Of a stretch of DNA of 64,000 bases, positions 28,004-37,685 are shown piece after piece. The stretch spans positions 124,001 through 188,000 of the forward strand of contig NZ_VKAB01000001.1 in assembly GCF_009769385.1 (NCBI RefSeq). The letters are read 5' to 3'. The translations under genes and the position numbers were made by a program. This stretch comes from Saccharothrix deserti. Its GTDB lineage: Bacteria; Actinomycetota; Actinomycetes; Mycobacteriales; Pseudonocardiaceae. Below the pieces are notes generated by a model. It was not told the DNA's origin, did not search any database, and saw only the letters and a list, made by a program, of their open reading frames with translations. Positions within the stretch are counted from its first letter, which is position 1. Each line of letters begins with the position of its first letter.

Positions 28004-28702
28004 TTACGGCGAGGCTAGTCTCCGGCTGCCAAGCAACGCTGTTCCGACACGCACGCACGTGGATCCGTACGCGATGGCATCTTCCAGGTCACCACTCATC
28101 CCCGCCGAGATCACGGTGGCATCGGGATGATCGTCCCGCAAGCGGGTTACCGCTTCATATAGAGCAGCAAACGCCTGCTGTGGAGACATGCCGAGGGGTG
28201 CGACGGTCATCACACCGCACAGTAGAAGTTCACTGGATAGTGCTATGTGATCGGCCAGTCGCGGAAGGTCACCGATCGGGTGGCCGCCGCGCGTCTCGTC
28301 GCCGTCGATGCTGACCTGGATCAGCACCTCGGTCGGCTTGGTGGCGGCCTTGGCGATCGCGTCGGCGAGCCGGGGCGAGTCGACCGTGTCGATCCGGTCG
28401 GCCCAGCGGAGGACGGACTTGGCCTTGTTCCGCTGGAGCGAGCCGACCATGTGCCACTTCGCCGTGGCGTTCGGCCGCAGTTGGGCGAACTCGGCCGTCT
28501 TCCGGCCGGCCTCCTGGTCCCGGTTCTCGGCGAACTCGGTGAGCCCGAGGTCGCTGAGGATCGCCACGTCCTCGGCCGGGAACGTCTTGGTGACGGCCAG
28601 CAGGCCGACCTCGTCCGGCGACCTGCCCGCGCCCGCGCACGCCTTGGCGATGCGCTCCTTGACCTCGGCCAGCGACAGGGCCAGCTCTTCGCGCCGGTTC
28701 AC
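28004..28702 (-). CDS. YggS-family PLP homeostasis protein
   Basis: 232 aa PLP-binding protein with the lysine in L-L-A-V-T-K-T-F-P near residue 37, F-A-E-N-R-D-Q-E near 59, H-M-V-G-S-L-Q-R-N-K near 83 and the C-terminal S-A-G-M-S-G-D-L and R-V-G-T-A-L-L-G-S-R. GTG at 28702 overlaps the preceding stop (GTGA). It sits in the standard ftsZ-pgeF-yggS-sepF order and keeps free PLP levels balanced in other bacteria. Confidence 0.92.
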   Translation of the reverse strand: MNRREELALSLAEVKERIAKACAGAGRSPDEVGLLAVTKTFPAEDVAILSDLGLTEFAENRDQEAGRKTAEFAQLRPNATAKWHMVGSLQRNKAKSVLRWADRIDTVDSPRLADAIAKAATKPTEVLIQVSIDGDETRGGHPIGDLPRLADHIALSSELLLCGVMTVAPLGMSPQQAFAALYEAVTRLRDDHPDATVISAGMSGDLEDAIAYGSTCVRVGTALLGSRRLASP

Positions 28703-29403
28703 GATTCCATCCAGATGACGCCCGCGATCCGTCCCGTTCCGGGGTCGCGGCGGTGGCTGAACAGCGTCTTCTCCTCCACGGTGCAGCGCGGGTCGACGCC
28801 GATCTTGCCGACGCCCGCGTCGGCGAGCTGCTGCCAGATGCCCGCCCGCAGGTCCAGCGCCGGTTTGCCGGACCGGGTCTTCGACGCGCTGCCCGGCAGG
28901 TGCTTCTCCACGTCGTCGCGCATCGCGGCGGGCACCTCGTAGCACTGGCCGCAGACGGCCGGGCCGAGCAGCACCTCGATCCGGTCCTTCCGGGCGCCCA
29001 GCTCGACCATGCGGTCCAGCGCCGCCGGGACGACACCGACCCGTGCGCCGACGCGTCCGGCGTGGACAGCGCCGATCACGCCCGCCTCCGGGTCGCCCAG
29101 CAGCACGGGCACGCAGTCGGCGGTCAACACCACGAGCGCCAGCCGCTCCCGGGCCGTGACGACCGCGTCAGTGGCCTCCAGCGCTTCGTCGACGGGCCCG
29201 TCGACGACCCCGACCGTCCGGCCGTGCACCTGCTCCATCCAGACCAGGCGGTCCGGGCCGAGCCCGATCCCCTCGGCCAGCCGACGGCGGTTGGCGGCGA
29301 CGGCGGCGGGGTCGTCGCCGACGTGGTCGGCCAGGTTGAACGAGTCGTAGGGCGGTTTGGACACGCCGCCTTCGCGGGTGGTCACGACACGACGGATACG
29401 CAC
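28699..29403 (-). CDS. pgeF: PgeF/YfiH-family peptidoglycan-editing, laccase-domain protein
   Basis: 234 aa. The metal-site residues typical of the family are present: W-M-E-Q-V-H-G-R-T near residue 55, L-T-A-D-C-V-P-V-L near 93 and G-A-V-H-A-G-R near 112, whose histidines and cysteine form the copper/zinc site. The E. coli counterpart removes wrong amino acids from muropeptides. It starts at GTG 29403, downstream of the ftsZ terminator, and is coupled to yggS. Confidence 0.88.
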   Translation of the reverse strand: MRIRRVVTTREGGVSKPPYDSFNLADHVGDDPAAVAANRRRLAEGIGLGPDRLVWMEQVHGRTVGVVDGPVDEALEATDAVVTARERLALVVLTADCVPVLLGDPEAGVIGAVHAGRVGARVGVVPAALDRMVELGARKDRIEVLLGPAVCGQCYEVPAAMRDDVEKHLPGSASKTRSGKPALDLRAGIWQQLADAGVGKIGVDPRCTVEEKTLFSHRRDPGTGRIAGVIWMES

Positions 29404-29478
29404 ACCCCCAGCTTCCCAGACCCCGAGAGCCGAACACTCAGGTCCCGAGAGTCGAACCTTCAGAACACGAGCGGGTGC

Positions 29479-29522
29479 GAAAAACAGCGCCGCGCCGGCC
29501 CGGTGGGGACGGCGCGGCGCTG
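29479..29522 (-). terminator. Rho-independent terminator after ftsZ
   Basis: CAGCGCCGCGCC (29485-29496) and GGCGCGGCGCTG (29511-29522) make a perfect 12-bp stem with a 14-base loop. On the minus strand it is followed by GTTTTTCGC, a clear U-run. It begins 15 bases beyond the ftsZ stop and separates ftsZ from pgeF. Confidence 0.88.
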
Positions 29523-29536
29523 TCGGATTGCTGGGG

Positions 29537-30832
29537 TTACCGCCGCATGAACGGCGGCACGTCGACCTCGTCGTCGGGGTCGTCGGTCACCGGGACGGCC
29601 CGGTTCGGCAACGACCCGGTGTTGCCCTGCATCCCCGGCGTCAGCGACCTCGGCATGGTCGGCTGCGGCGCGGCGTACGGGGGCTGGCCGCTGCCCTGGA
29701 CGGGCTGCGGCTGCTGCGGAACGGTCGGCCGGGGCGGCACGACCGGGGGCTGCTGCTGTTCCACCTGCTGCTGCGGCACGGGCTGCGGCTGCGGGGGGTT
29801 CACCTGACCTGCGGTGGCCGAGGCCACGGGCGTGCCACGCGGCGGGCTGGACAGAGCCTGGGGCTCCAACTTCTTGTGGGTCGGCCCGCCACTGTCAAAA
29901 CCCGCCGCGATCACCGTCACGCGTACTTCGTCGCCGAGCGAGTCGTCGATGACCGTACCGAAGATGATGTTCGCGTCCGGGTGGGCGGCCTCCTGCACCA
30001 GCGAGGCCGATTCGTTGATCTCGAACAACCCGAGGTCGCTGCCACCGGCGATCGAGAGCAGCACGCCGTGCGCACCCTCCATCGACGCTTCCAGCAACGG
30101 CGAGTTGATCGCCTTCTGGGCGGCCTGGACCGCTCTGCCCTCACCCCGCGCGGAACCGATGCCCATGAGGGCGCTGCCGGCTCCGGACATGACGCTCTTG
30201 ACGTCCGCGAAGTCGAGGTTGATCAGACCGGGGGTGGTGATCAGGTCGGTGATGCCCTGGACACCGGACAGCAGCACCTCGTCCGCGGAGCGGAACGCGT
30301 CCATCAGCGAGACGCCGATGTCGCCGAGCTGCAGCAGCCGGTCGTTGGGGATCACGATGAGGGTGTCGCACTCGTTGCGCAGCGCCTGGATGCCCTCTTC
30401 GGCCTGCTTGGCGCGGCGCTTGCCCTCGAACGAGAACGGTCGCGTGACCACACCGATGGTCAACGCGCCGAGCTTGCGGGCGATCGAGGCGACGACGGGC
30501 GCGCCACCGGTGCCCGTGCCTCCACCTTCGCCCGCGGTCACGAACACCATGTCCGCGCCCTTGAGGACTTCTTCGATCTCTTCGCGGTGGTCTTCGGCGG
30601 CCTTGTGGCCGACTTCGGGATTGGCGCCGGCGCCGAGGCCGCGGGTGAGTTCGCGGCCGATGTCGAGCTTCACGTCGGCATCCGACATGAGCAGCGCCTG
30701 GGCGTCGGTGTTCACCGCGATGAACTCGACGCCCTTGAGCCCGACCTCGATCATGCGGTTGACGGCGTTGACACCGCCACCGCCGATGCCGACGACCTTT
30801 ATCACCGCGAGGTAGTTGTGCGGGGGCGTCAT
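29537..30832 (-). CDS. ftsZ: Cell division GTPase FtsZ
   Basis: 431 aa tubulin homologue that forms the division ring. The N-terminal GTP-binding loop is [11 protein letters not shown] near residue 13, the tubulin signature [10 protein letters not shown] near 104, and the T7 loop N-L-D-F-A-D-V near 205. A proline/glutamine-rich linker (residues 330-415) precedes the conserved C-terminal peptide [12 protein letters not shown] that binds SepF and other partners. It starts at ATG 30832 after a GGCGGACCG leader. Regulated at least by its own promoter in the gap before the DinB-like gene. Confidence 0.97.
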   Translation of the reverse strand: MTPPHNYLAVIKVVGIGGGGVNAVNRMIEVGLKGVEFIAVNTDAQALLMSDADVKLDIGRELTRGLGAGANPEVGHKAAEDHREEIEEVLKGADMVFVTAGEGGGTGTGGAPVVASIARKLGALTIGVVTRPFSFEGKRRAKQAEEGIQALRNECDTLIVIPNDRLLQLGDIGVSLMDAFRSADEVLLSGVQGITDLITTPGLINLDFADVKSVMSGAGSALMGIGSARGEGRAVQAAQKAINSPLLEASMEGAHGVLLSIAGGSDLGLFEINESASLVQEAAHPDANIIFGTVIDDSLGDEVRVTVIAAGFDSGGPTHKKLEPQALSSPPRGTPVASATAGQVNPPQPQPVPQQQVEQQQPPVVPPRPTVPQQPQPVQGSGQPPYAAPQPTMPRSLTPGMQGNTGSLPNRAVPVTDDPDDEVDVPPFMRR

Positions 30833-30924
30833 CGGTCCGCCTTCCTGATCGTGTCCGTGCTCATGTGCTGGAGTGGATGACCACCGGTGTCACAGCCCGG
30901 ACGGATCTCCACCCGGATTGAAAC

Positions 30925-30953
30925 TCTCAACCAGAGGTTCAGAGTTATGTCAA
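30925..30953 (-). promoter_or_regulatory. Candidate ftsZ promoter
   Basis: On the minus strand a perfect -35 TTGACA lies at 30953-30948. Seventeen bases later comes TTGAGA (30930-30925), a weak -10 match. It lies 93 bases upstream of the ftsZ start in the 209-base gap left by the inserted DinB-like gene. Confidence 0.45.
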
Positions 30954-31041
30954 CCCCGTATGTTCCTGCTGGACGTTATGCACCGGGAATGCCTCGGTCC
31001 AGCAGCCACGCCGTGTTGTGTCCTGACCGGGTGAGGGTTGC

Positions 31042-31554
31042 CTACTCGCCGGTCACCCCGTCGAGCAGTTCCCGCACCACGTCCAGGTGCCCCGCGTGCC
31101 GACCCGTCTCCTCGATCATGTGGATCAACACCCAGCGCACGGAAAGCACCTTGTCGCCGCGGAACGCCACCTCGTGGTCCAGATCGAGGCCCGCGACGAG
31201 TTCACGACTCGCCGTGCACTCCTCAGCGTAGTCGGCGAGCAATCCCGAGATCGTCTCGCCCGGCTCGATGCGCCAATCGGCGTCCGGGTCCTCCCGGCTG
31301 TAGGGCGCCGCGTCGGGCTGTCCGCCGAGGGCGACCCGGAACCAGTAGGCCTCCACCCACCGCAGGTGCTTCACGATGCCCGCAGCCGTGTTGAGCTGCG
31401 ACGGGAGCACCGATCGACGTGCGTCCTCTTCGGACAGGCCGGCGCATTTGAGCTCGATCGTGCCGCGCAGGAAGTCCAGAAAACCGGTGAGCAGGGCGCG
31501 TTCGTCGCCGGTGAAGGGCAGCTGGATCCGGTTGTCCACCGGCGTCTGGGTCAT
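31042..31554 (-). CDS. DinB-fold (DUF664) protein inserted between ftsQ and ftsZ
   Basis: 170 aa four-helix DinB/YfiT-like protein. Putative metal ligands are H in I-V-K-H-L-R-W-V-E near residue 63 and the pair in G-R-H-A-G-H-L-D near 153. W-F-R-V and P-D-A-D-W are other DUF664 features. Such proteins are metal-dependent, often thiol-transferases or of unknown function in actinobacteria. ftsQ is normally directly followed by ftsZ; this gene interrupts that order on the same strand, with 81 bases to ftsQ and 209 to ftsZ. Confidence 0.85.
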   Translation of the reverse strand: MTQTPVDNRIQLPFTGDERALLTGFLDFLRGTIELKCAGLSEEDARRSVLPSQLNTAAGIVKHLRWVEAYWFRVALGGQPDAAPYSREDPDADWRIEPGETISGLLADYAEECTASRELVAGLDLDHEVAFRGDKVLSVRWVLIHMIEETGRHAGHLDVVRELLDGVTGE

Positions 31555-31635
31555 CGCCGGAGTATCGCCGCCGAACGCGCGTCGGACGATCGACTTTCGT
31601 CAAGATCCGGTGTGGCGGGATTCACCACAGCCGTC

Positions 31636-32391
31636 TCACGACACGGTCGGCAGCTCGGGGCTGGACACGTCGAACACCGAGCCGGGCCTGGTCAGCAGGA
31701 CCTCCAGCACGGCGGCCTTGCGCGGGGTCTCGACGACCGAGCCCCAGCGGGCCTCGCGGCCGGCGCTCAACGTCAGCCGGACGTCCGACGGCGAGCCCGC
31801 GGTGACGACCAGCACCTCCCGCCGCAACGCTTCGGGGATCTGCGTGAGCACGCCCACGGCGGCGACGACGGCATCCGGCTCCACCTTCAGCTCCGGCAGC
31901 CCGGACGGCGGCTCCGGCACGGTGGCGTAGTCCTTGCCGGTGGAGTCGACCAGGTGCGCGCCGTCGGCGGCCTTGACCACCCCGACCGGCTGCCGCTCGT
32001 CCACGGTGAGCCGCACGGTGCCGGGCAGCACCCGTTCGACCACCACCCCGGCGACCCTGGGCAGTTCGCGGACCCGCCCGGCCACCGCTTCGGTGTCCAC
32101 CCGCACCAACGGCGTGCCGGACTCGATCGCGGCGGCCTCGCGGACGTCGGCGGCGGTCAGCTCGACCGCGCCCCGCACCTCGACCTCGCGGACACCGAGC
32201 ACGGGCGTGAACCAGACCGTGCAGACCACGACGGTGACCACGGACATGATGAAGATCGCGACCAGCCGCCGGCGCAGCACCCGGCGCCGGTACAGGTCAC
32301 TGCGGGACGGACGGCGTGACGTGCCTCGCGGCGGGCGTCGCCGCGAGGCGGAGGCGGTGGCCGGGCGTCGACGCGCCGCCTGCGTGCTCAT
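31636..32391 (-). CDS. ftsQ: Cell division protein FtsQ
   Basis: 251 aa. A basic cytoplasmic N-terminus ([13 protein letters not shown]) precedes one membrane segment (residues 43-66, L-V-A-I-F-I-M-S-V-V-T-V-V-V-C-T). The POTRA domain follows (V-R-E-V-E-V-R-G-A near residue 72), and then the FtsQ beta domain. It bridges FtsL/FtsB-like proteins at the septum. The ATG at 32391 overlaps the stop of a mini-ORF repeat (ATGA) that separates it from murC. Confidence 0.93.
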   Translation of the reverse strand: MSTQAARRRPATASASRRRPPRGTSRRPSRSDLYRRRVLRRRLVAIFIMSVVTVVVCTVWFTPVLGVREVEVRGAVELTAADVREAAAIESGTPLVRVDTEAVAGRVRELPRVAGVVVERVLPGTVRLTVDERQPVGVVKAADGAHLVDSTGKDYATVPEPPSGLPELKVEPDAVVAAVGVLTQIPEALRREVLVVTAGSPSDVRLTLSAGREARWGSVVETPRKAAVLEVLLTRPGSVFDVSSPELPTVS

Positions 32392-32468
32392 GCACACGCC
32401 TCGCCGGCGCTCGGCGTGGCAAGAGCACGAAGCACTGTGTCGGATGATTCGCTCGCGAGCTCGCTCAA
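32388..32468 (-). repeat. MIRU-like coupling repeat, copy 2, encoding a 26-aa mini-ORF
   Basis: TTG at 32468 overlaps the murC stop (TTGA). Twenty-six codons follow, and the TGA overlaps the ftsQ ATG (ATGA). The peptide reads [20 protein letters not shown] then A-G-E-A-C-A. It has the same length as copy 1 and is nearly identical to it in the first 30 bases. The flanking DTGAGC is repeated at both ends. Confidence 0.8.
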
Positions 32469-33883
32469 GCCCTGTCCAGCTCCCCGACGATCTCCGGGCC
32501 GAGCATGGTGACGTCACCGGCACCCATGGTGACGACCACGTCACCCTCGCCGACCAGGCTCGCCACCAGGGCGGGCACCCGGTCGAACGACGGCTCGTAG
32601 ACCACCTTGCCGACGTCCAGCGGCACCAGGCCCGAGACCAGCGCCCCGGTCACGCCGGGCTCCGGCTCCTCACGCGCGCCGTAGACGTCGAGCACCACGA
32701 CCGCGTCGGCCATGCCGAGAGCGGCGGCGAACTCCTCGGCGAACAGCCTGGTCCGCGAGTACAGGTGCGGCTGGAACACCACGACCAGCTTGCCGTCGCC
32801 CGCGACCGGGCGGGCGGCGGTGATCTGGGCGGCCACCTCGGTGGGGTGGTGGGCGTAGTCGTCGTACACCCGCACGCCCGCGGCCTGGCCCTTGAACTCG
32901 AACCGCCGCCGAACGCCGCCGAACGCCGCCAGGCCGTTCAGCACGCCGTCGCGGTCCGCGCCCAGCTCCAGCGCGGCGATCAGGGCGGCGATCGCGTTGT
33001 CCGCCATGTGCTCGCCGGGCACGGCCACCTTCACGTCCACGACCTCGCCGTCCAGCTCGACCTTGGCCAGGCCGCCCGAGTCGGCGGGCCGGTAGTCGAT
33101 CAGCCGGGCCGAGCCGGGGCCGGTGGCGGTGCGACCGTACGGGCGGACCCGGATGCCGAGCTTCGCGGCCCGTTCCGCCAACGCCGCCGCGCCCGGGTCG
33201 TCCGCGCAGGCGACCAGCACGCCGTCCGGCTGGATGCGCTCCAGGAACGAGTCGAACACCGCCACGTACGCCTCGACGGTGCCGTGGTGGTCCAGGTGGT
33301 CGGCCTCGACGTTGGTCACGACCGCGACTGACGGCGAGAAGAACAGGAACGACCCGTCGCTCTCGTCGGCCTCGGCGACGAACACGCCACCGGTGCCCTG
33401 GTGGGCGTTGGCGCCGGACTCGTTCAGGTCGCCACCGATCGCGAACGACGGGTCCATCCTGCAATGTTGCAGAGCGACGGTGAGCATGGAGGTGGTGGAC
33501 GTCTTGCCGTGCGTGCCGGCGACGCAGGCCACCCGGTGGTCCAGCATCAACGCGGCCAGCGCCTCGGCCCGCCGCAGCACGACCGAGCCCCGGGCGCGGG
33601 CTTCCACCAGCTCCGGGTTGTCCTCGCGGATCGCGGTGGACACCACGACCGCCGTGGGGCCGCCGGGCAGCTGGTCGAGGTTCGCGCCGTCGTGGCCGAC
33701 CGCGATCGCCGCTCCCTGCGCCCGCAGCGCGAGCACGGTGCGTGAGTCCTTGGCGTCCGAGCCGGACACCTGCGCCCCTCGTGCCAGCAGGATCCGCGCG
33801 ATGCCGCTCATGCCGGCACCGCCGATGCCGACCAGGTGCACCCGGTCCAGCACGCCGCTCTCCTCTTGGTCGACCCTGGTCAT
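32465..33883 (-). CDS. murC: UDP-N-acetylmuramate-L-alanine ligase
   Basis: 472 aa Mur ligase that adds the first L-Ala to UDP-MurNAc. N-terminal Rossmann loop [14 protein letters not shown] near residue 16, ATP loop [11 protein letters not shown] near 118, E-A-D-E-S-D-G-S-F near 180 and D-D-Y-A-H-H-P-T-E near 345. ATG at 33883 overlaps the murG stop (ATGA). It ends against the mini-ORF repeat before ftsQ. Confidence 0.95.
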   Translation of the reverse strand: MTRVDQEESGVLDRVHLVGIGGAGMSGIARILLARGAQVSGSDAKDSRTVLALRAQGAAIAVGHDGANLDQLPGGPTAVVVSTAIREDNPELVEARARGSVVLRRAEALAALMLDHRVACVAGTHGKTSTTSMLTVALQHCRMDPSFAIGGDLNESGANAHQGTGGVFVAEADESDGSFLFFSPSVAVVTNVEADHLDHHGTVEAYVAVFDSFLERIQPDGVLVACADDPGAAALAERAAKLGIRVRPYGRTATGPGSARLIDYRPADSGGLAKVELDGEVVDVKVAVPGEHMADNAIAALIAALELGADRDGVLNGLAAFGGVRRRFEFKGQAAGVRVYDDYAHHPTEVAAQITAARPVAGDGKLVVVFQPHLYSRTRLFAEEFAAALGMADAVVVLDVYGAREEPEPGVTGALVSGLVPLDVGKVVYEPSFDRVPALVASLVGEGDVVVTMGAGDVTMLGPEIVGELDRA

Positions 33884-34986
33884 TTCTTGATCACCTCGAG
33901 CACGATGCGGGCCAGCACCTCGTCCGCCTCGCGGTGGCCGGTGCTCAGCGTGGCCGTGGTCATCGCGGCCAGCCGGTTGCGGTCCGCGACCAGCGGCACC
34001 ACGTTCGCCGAGATCCACTCCGGCGTCAGCTCCTCGTCCGGCACCAGGATGCCGCCGCCCGCGGACACCACGGGACCCGCGTTCAACGCCTGCTCGCCGT
34101 TGCCGTGCGGCAGCGGCACGAACACCGCGGGCAGACCCACCGCGGACACCTCGGCCACCGTCATCGCGCCCGACCGGCACAGCACCGCGTCCGCCGCCGC
34201 GTAGGCGAGGTCCATCCGGTCCAGGTACGGCACCGGCACGTACGGCGGCGCACCCGGCACCGACTGCACCGCGACGGTGTTCTTGGGGCCGTGCGCGTGC
34301 AGCACCGCGATCCCGGCCTGCGCGAACGCCGGCGCCGCGCCGGACACCGCGTTGTTGATCGACCGGGCGCCCTGCGAGCCGCCGAACACCAGCAGCGTCG
34401 GCGCGGTCGGGTGCAGGCCGAAGTGGGCGCGGGCCTGCGCGCGCAGCTCCGCGCGCTTGAGGGAGGTGATCGAGTAGCGCAGCGGGATGCCGATGATCTC
34501 CGCGTCCGTCAGGCCCGAGTCGGGCACGGCGGCGGCGACGCGCTCGGCGAACTTCGCGCCGACCTTGTTCGCCAGACCGGCCTTGGCGTTGGCCTCGTGC
34601 ACCACGATCGGCACCCGGCCACGTGCGGCGAGGTACGCGGGCAGCGCGACGTAACCGCCGAAGCCGACCACGACGTCCGCGTGGACCCGTTCCAGCACGG
34701 CACGGGTGTGCCTTACGGCGCCGCGCACCCGCAGCGGCAGTTTGAGCAGGTCAGGCGTCGGCTTGCGCGGCATCGGCACCGGCGGGATCAGCTCCAGCGG
34801 GTAGCCGCGCGCGGGCACGAGTCTGCTCTCCAGGCCGCGCTCCGTGCCGAGCGCGACCACACGCGCGTCCGGCCGCAGCCGCATGACCGCGTCGGCCAGG
34901 GCCAGGGCGGGCTCGATGTGCCCGGCGGTGCCGCCTCCGGCGACCACCACACACGGTCCGACCTGCTGGGGAACCCCGGTCAACAC
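33880..34986 (-). CDS. murG: UDP-GlcNAc:lipid I N-acetylglucosaminyltransferase
   Basis: 368 aa GT-B fold enzyme that makes lipid II. Characteristic blocks are [11 protein letters not shown] near residue 13, [10 protein letters not shown] near 106, F-G-G-S-Q-G-A-R near 190 and the donor-site [10 protein letters not shown] near 264. The start is GTG 34986 or, with better spacing from GGAGG, TTG 34983. It lies 23 bases after ftsW and overlaps murC by ATGA. Confidence 0.95.
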   Translation of the reverse strand: MLTGVPQQVGPCVVVAGGGTAGHIEPALALADAVMRLRPDARVVALGTERGLESRLVPARGYPLELIPPVPMPRKPTPDLLKLPLRVRGAVRHTRAVLERVHADVVVGFGGYVALPAYLAARGRVPIVVHEANAKAGLANKVGAKFAERVAAAVPDSGLTDAEIIGIPLRYSITSLKRAELRAQARAHFGLHPTAPTLLVFGGSQGARSINNAVSGAAPAFAQAGIAVLHAHGPKNTVAVQSVPGAPPYVPVPYLDRMDLAYAAADAVLCRSGAMTVAEVSAVGLPAVFVPLPHGNGEQALNAGPVVSAGGGILVPDEELTPEWISANVVPLVADRNRLAAMTTATLSTGHREADEVLARIVLEVIKK

Positions 34987-35009
34987 TTCCTCCTCGCGTC
35001 GATGAACCG

Positions 35010-36461
35010 CTATCGCCCGTCACGGCGCCTGGACCGCACGTCCCGGTCCTGGCCTGCCTTTCGGGATTCGCGACGACGGTACTCCGACGGCGGAGCGTGA
35101 CGACCGGCCATCCTCCGCTCGTCCACGGGCGGAGGCGCGGCCTTGCGACCGCGCGGCGGCGTGGAGGGCCGTGAGGGGCGGCGCTTGGGCGGCGGCTTGT
35201 ACGCCTCCGGCGCGGGCAGCTTCAGCACCCCGCCGACCCGGCCGGGGCCGAGGGACCGCAGCGCGGCGACCGCTTCCGGTTCGTGGCGGGCGCAACTGGC
35301 GAGGATGCCGAACACCACCATGGTCGTGACCACCGACGTTCCGCCGGAGGAGATCATCGGCAGCGTGATGCCGGTGACCGGCAGCAACTGGACGACGTAG
35401 CCGATGTTGATCGCGGCCTGCGCGACCAGCCACACGGTCAGCGTCGCGGACACCATCCGCAGCCACGGGTCGGTGTTGCGCGCCGCGATCCGCAGTCCCA
35501 CTACCGCCAGTAGCGCGAACAGCCCCAGCACCAGCAGGCAGCCGATGAACCCCAGTTCCTCGCCGATCACGGCGAAGATGAAGTCGCTGTGAACGTTCGG
35601 CAGATAACGCCACTTCGAGCTGCCGTTGGTGAGGCCCTTGCCGAAGAAACCGCCTTCCGCCAACGCGTACAGGGCTTGCAGCGCCTGGAGCCCATCACCC
35701 TGCGGGTCCGACCACGGGTCCAGGAACGTCTGCACGCGCTTCAACCGGTAGACCGCGCTGACCGCCAACACCAGCGCGCCGGTCACCGCGGCGGTCGCGA
35801 TGATGCCGAAGATCCGCATCGGCGCGCCGACGAACCACAGCAGGCTGATCAGGACGACACCCAGGGTGATCGTGCCGCCGAGGTCGGGTTGGAGCATCAC
35901 CAGCGCGAACAGCAGCATCGCCGCCGGCACGACCGGGACGAGCAGGTGCCGGTACTGGTCGAGCAACGCGCGCTTGGTGACCAGGACGTGCGCGCCCCAC
36001 AACGCCAGCGCGAGCTTCGCGGGCTCGATCGGCTGGAACGACACGGGCCCGACCGTGAACCACGACTGCGCACCGCCCGCGACCGTCCCGAGTGGAGTGA
36101 TCACGAGGACCAGGAGGATCACGGAGACGAGCATCGCCATGGTGCTGCCGTGCCTGATGGTGCGCAGCGGTATGCGCAGCACGACCAGGAACATGACGGC
36201 ACCGACGCCCACGTACAGCAGCTGTTTTTTGAACACGCTGTACGCCGACGCGCCCTCGGCCACCTCGCCCGGCGCCGAAGCGGACAGCACCATGATCAGA
36301 CCGAGCACGGTCAACATGCCGAAGATCGCGAGCAGCAGGTGGAAATCCGCCAACGGACGGCCGAGCCACGCGGTCAACGACGTGCGTACGGCGACAACGC
36401 GCTTGGTACGTCGTGGCGCGCGTGGCGGTCGCTCCACCGTGGTCCGGTCCACCGCAGTCAT
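35010..36461 (-). CDS. ftsW: SEDS glycosyltransferase FtsW
   Basis: 483 aa from ATG at 36461, with about ten membrane segments. Family residues visible include S-A-S-A near TM1, Q-P-I-E-P-A-K-L-A near residue 132, M-L-Q-P-D-L-G-G near 171 and P-M-I-S-S-G-G-T-S near 348. It polymerises septal peptidoglycan with FtsI. The long basic/proline C-terminus (from about residue 385, [10 protein letters not shown]) is typical for actinobacteria. Upstream, where murD would be expected, lie three inserted genes. Confidence 0.94.
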   Translation of the reverse strand: MTAVDRTTVERPPRAPRRTKRVVAVRTSLTAWLGRPLADFHLLLAIFGMLTVLGLIMVLSASAPGEVAEGASAYSVFKKQLLYVGVGAVMFLVVLRIPLRTIRHGSTMAMLVSVILLVLVITPLGTVAGGAQSWFTVGPVSFQPIEPAKLALALWGAHVLVTKRALLDQYRHLLVPVVPAAMLLFALVMLQPDLGGTITLGVVLISLLWFVGAPMRIFGIIATAAVTGALVLAVSAVYRLKRVQTFLDPWSDPQGDGLQALQALYALAEGGFFGKGLTNGSSKWRYLPNVHSDFIFAVIGEELGFIGCLLVLGLFALLAVVGLRIAARNTDPWLRMVSATLTVWLVAQAAINIGYVVQLLPVTGITLPMISSGGTSVVTTMVVFGILASCARHEPEAVAALRSLGPGRVGGVLKLPAPEAYKPPPKRRPSRPSTPPRGRKAAPPPVDERRMAGRHAPPSEYRRRESRKAGQDRDVRSRRRDGR

Positions 36462-36508
36462 GCCCCCATCGTCTCCCGCGCAGGGCGACGAAAGGTGAAA
36501 ATCGACCG

Positions 36509-36524
36509 CGTGTCGCGCGACACG
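36509..36524. promoter_or_regulatory. 16-bp perfect palindrome upstream of ftsW
   Basis: CGTGTCGCGCGACACG is self-complementary over 16 bases. It lies in the 82-base gap between the DUF397 stop and the ftsW start, 48 bases before that start. It could be an operator for a new ftsW promoter created by the insertion, or a weak terminator for the inserted pair. Confidence 0.4.
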
Positions 36525-36543
36525 ACGGTGATCAAGGTGATAT

Positions 36544-36717
36544 TCAGCCGCGCTTGGCCCCCGCCAGGAACGCACTCATGGCCCGCCCGCCGAACTGGAG
36601 CACGGGACCGGAGGCGTTCTTGCTGTCCCGAACCCGGAACGCCGAGACGGATGATGCCAACTCGACGCAGTTGCCGGCGCCGTTGCTGCGGCTGCTCTTG
36701 CGCCACTGAGACCACAT
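36544..36717 (-). CDS. DUF397 protein
   Basis: 57 aa from ATG at 36717. It matches DUF397 by W-R-K-S-S-R-S-N-G-A-G-N-C-V-E-L-A at residues 5-21, V-R-D-S-K near 28 and F-L-A-G-A-K near 50. DUF397 proteins nearly always accompany an XRE/DUF5753 gene, as here 19 bases upstream. In streptomycetes such pairs (Scr1/Scr2, WhiJ-like) behave as toxin-antitoxin or developmental regulators. Confidence 0.88.
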   Translation of the reverse strand: MWSQWRKSSRSNGAGNCVELASSVSAFRVRDSKNASGPVLQFGGRAMSAFLAGAKRG

Positions 36718-36736
36718 CGCGTCCTCCTGGAACGGG

Positions 36737-37582
36737 CTAAAGGTCACCAATCACCCGCTTGATCAGCGCGACCGACTCGTGCGGGTCGAGCGCGGTGGCC
36801 CGCAGATGATCCAGCACCAGGCTATACCTGGAGACCTCGGCCGCTTCCTCCAGATAGAGGCCGCCGGTCAGGTTGTCGATGTAGACGACACTCGGGAAGT
36901 CGGCGAACTTCAGCAAAGTGAACGCGGTGCCCATCGCCATGTGCTGCCCCTTGCCGAACGGCAGCACTTGGAGAGTCACGTTGGGCAGGTCGACCAGCTT
37001 GAGCAGGTGAGCCAACTGCGCCTCATGCACATCCGTGCCGCCGACGACCCGGCGCAAGGCCGCCTCATCGAGAATCGCCCACACCGACAGGGAGCCGTCC
37101 TCCACCCGACGCTGTCGAGTCTGACGCAGTTCGGCACGCTTGTGGATGGCTTCATCGGTCGCGTCGGGAGCATAGGAACGCATGACCCACCGGGCGTACG
37201 CCGGAGTCTGGAAGAGGCCTGGGATCAGGTCGATTTCGAAGGTGTCGATCGCGACCGCCTCGGATTCGAGAACCACGTATTCCGAGAACCAGTCGAACAG
37301 CACATCGCCGTAGACGTGCCACCAGCCGCGCTTCTTCGCGACCTTCGCCAACCGCAGCAACCAGGCGGTCTTCTCCGGGGTGGCCCCGTAAAGGTCGGCC
37401 AGCGCCTTGGTGTCTACTATGGACACACCGGTGTACGCCGACTCGATGCGACTGATCTTCGACTTCGAGTAGCCCAGGTTCTCGACCACGTCATCGAAGT
37501 CGAGCCCGGCCTCCTCGCGAAGTTGGGTCAGCGCGCTCGCCAGGACGCGCCGCCGGACTCCCGGACCTTGGTTCTGCGGCAT
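36737..37582 (-). CDS. XRE-family regulator with DUF5753 domain
   Basis: 281 aa. N-terminal helix-turn-helix at about residues 12-65 (L-T-Q-L-R-E-E-A-G-L-D with L-G-Y-S-K-S-K-I-S-R-I-E-S), then the DUF5753 domain (I-P-G-L-F-Q-T-P-A-Y-A-R near residue 124, Q-V-L-P-F-G-K-G-Q-H near 210). Co-directional with DUF397 and probably co-transcribed. Together they form the regulator pair typical of filamentous actinobacteria, here inserted inside the division cluster. Confidence 0.9.
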   Translation of the reverse strand: MPQNQGPGVRRRVLASALTQLREEAGLDFDDVVENLGYSKSKISRIESAYTGVSIVDTKALADLYGATPEKTAWLLRLAKVAKKRGWWHVYGDVLFDWFSEYVVLESEAVAIDTFEIDLIPGLFQTPAYARWVMRSYAPDATDEAIHKRAELRQTRQRRVEDGSLSVWAILDEAALRRVVGGTDVHEAQLAHLLKLVDLPNVTLQVLPFGKGQHMAMGTAFTLLKFADFPSVVYIDNLTGGLYLEEAAEVSRYSLVLDHLRATALDPHESVALIKRVIGDL

Positions 37583-37685
37583 GGTGCGACATTAGCGGGA
37601 AACAGGGCCACCGATCGGGTGAAGTTCTGCCAATAGGCAGGATGCCGCGTTGCATCGCAGCGCGCTGAGGTGCACCTTTGGGCGC

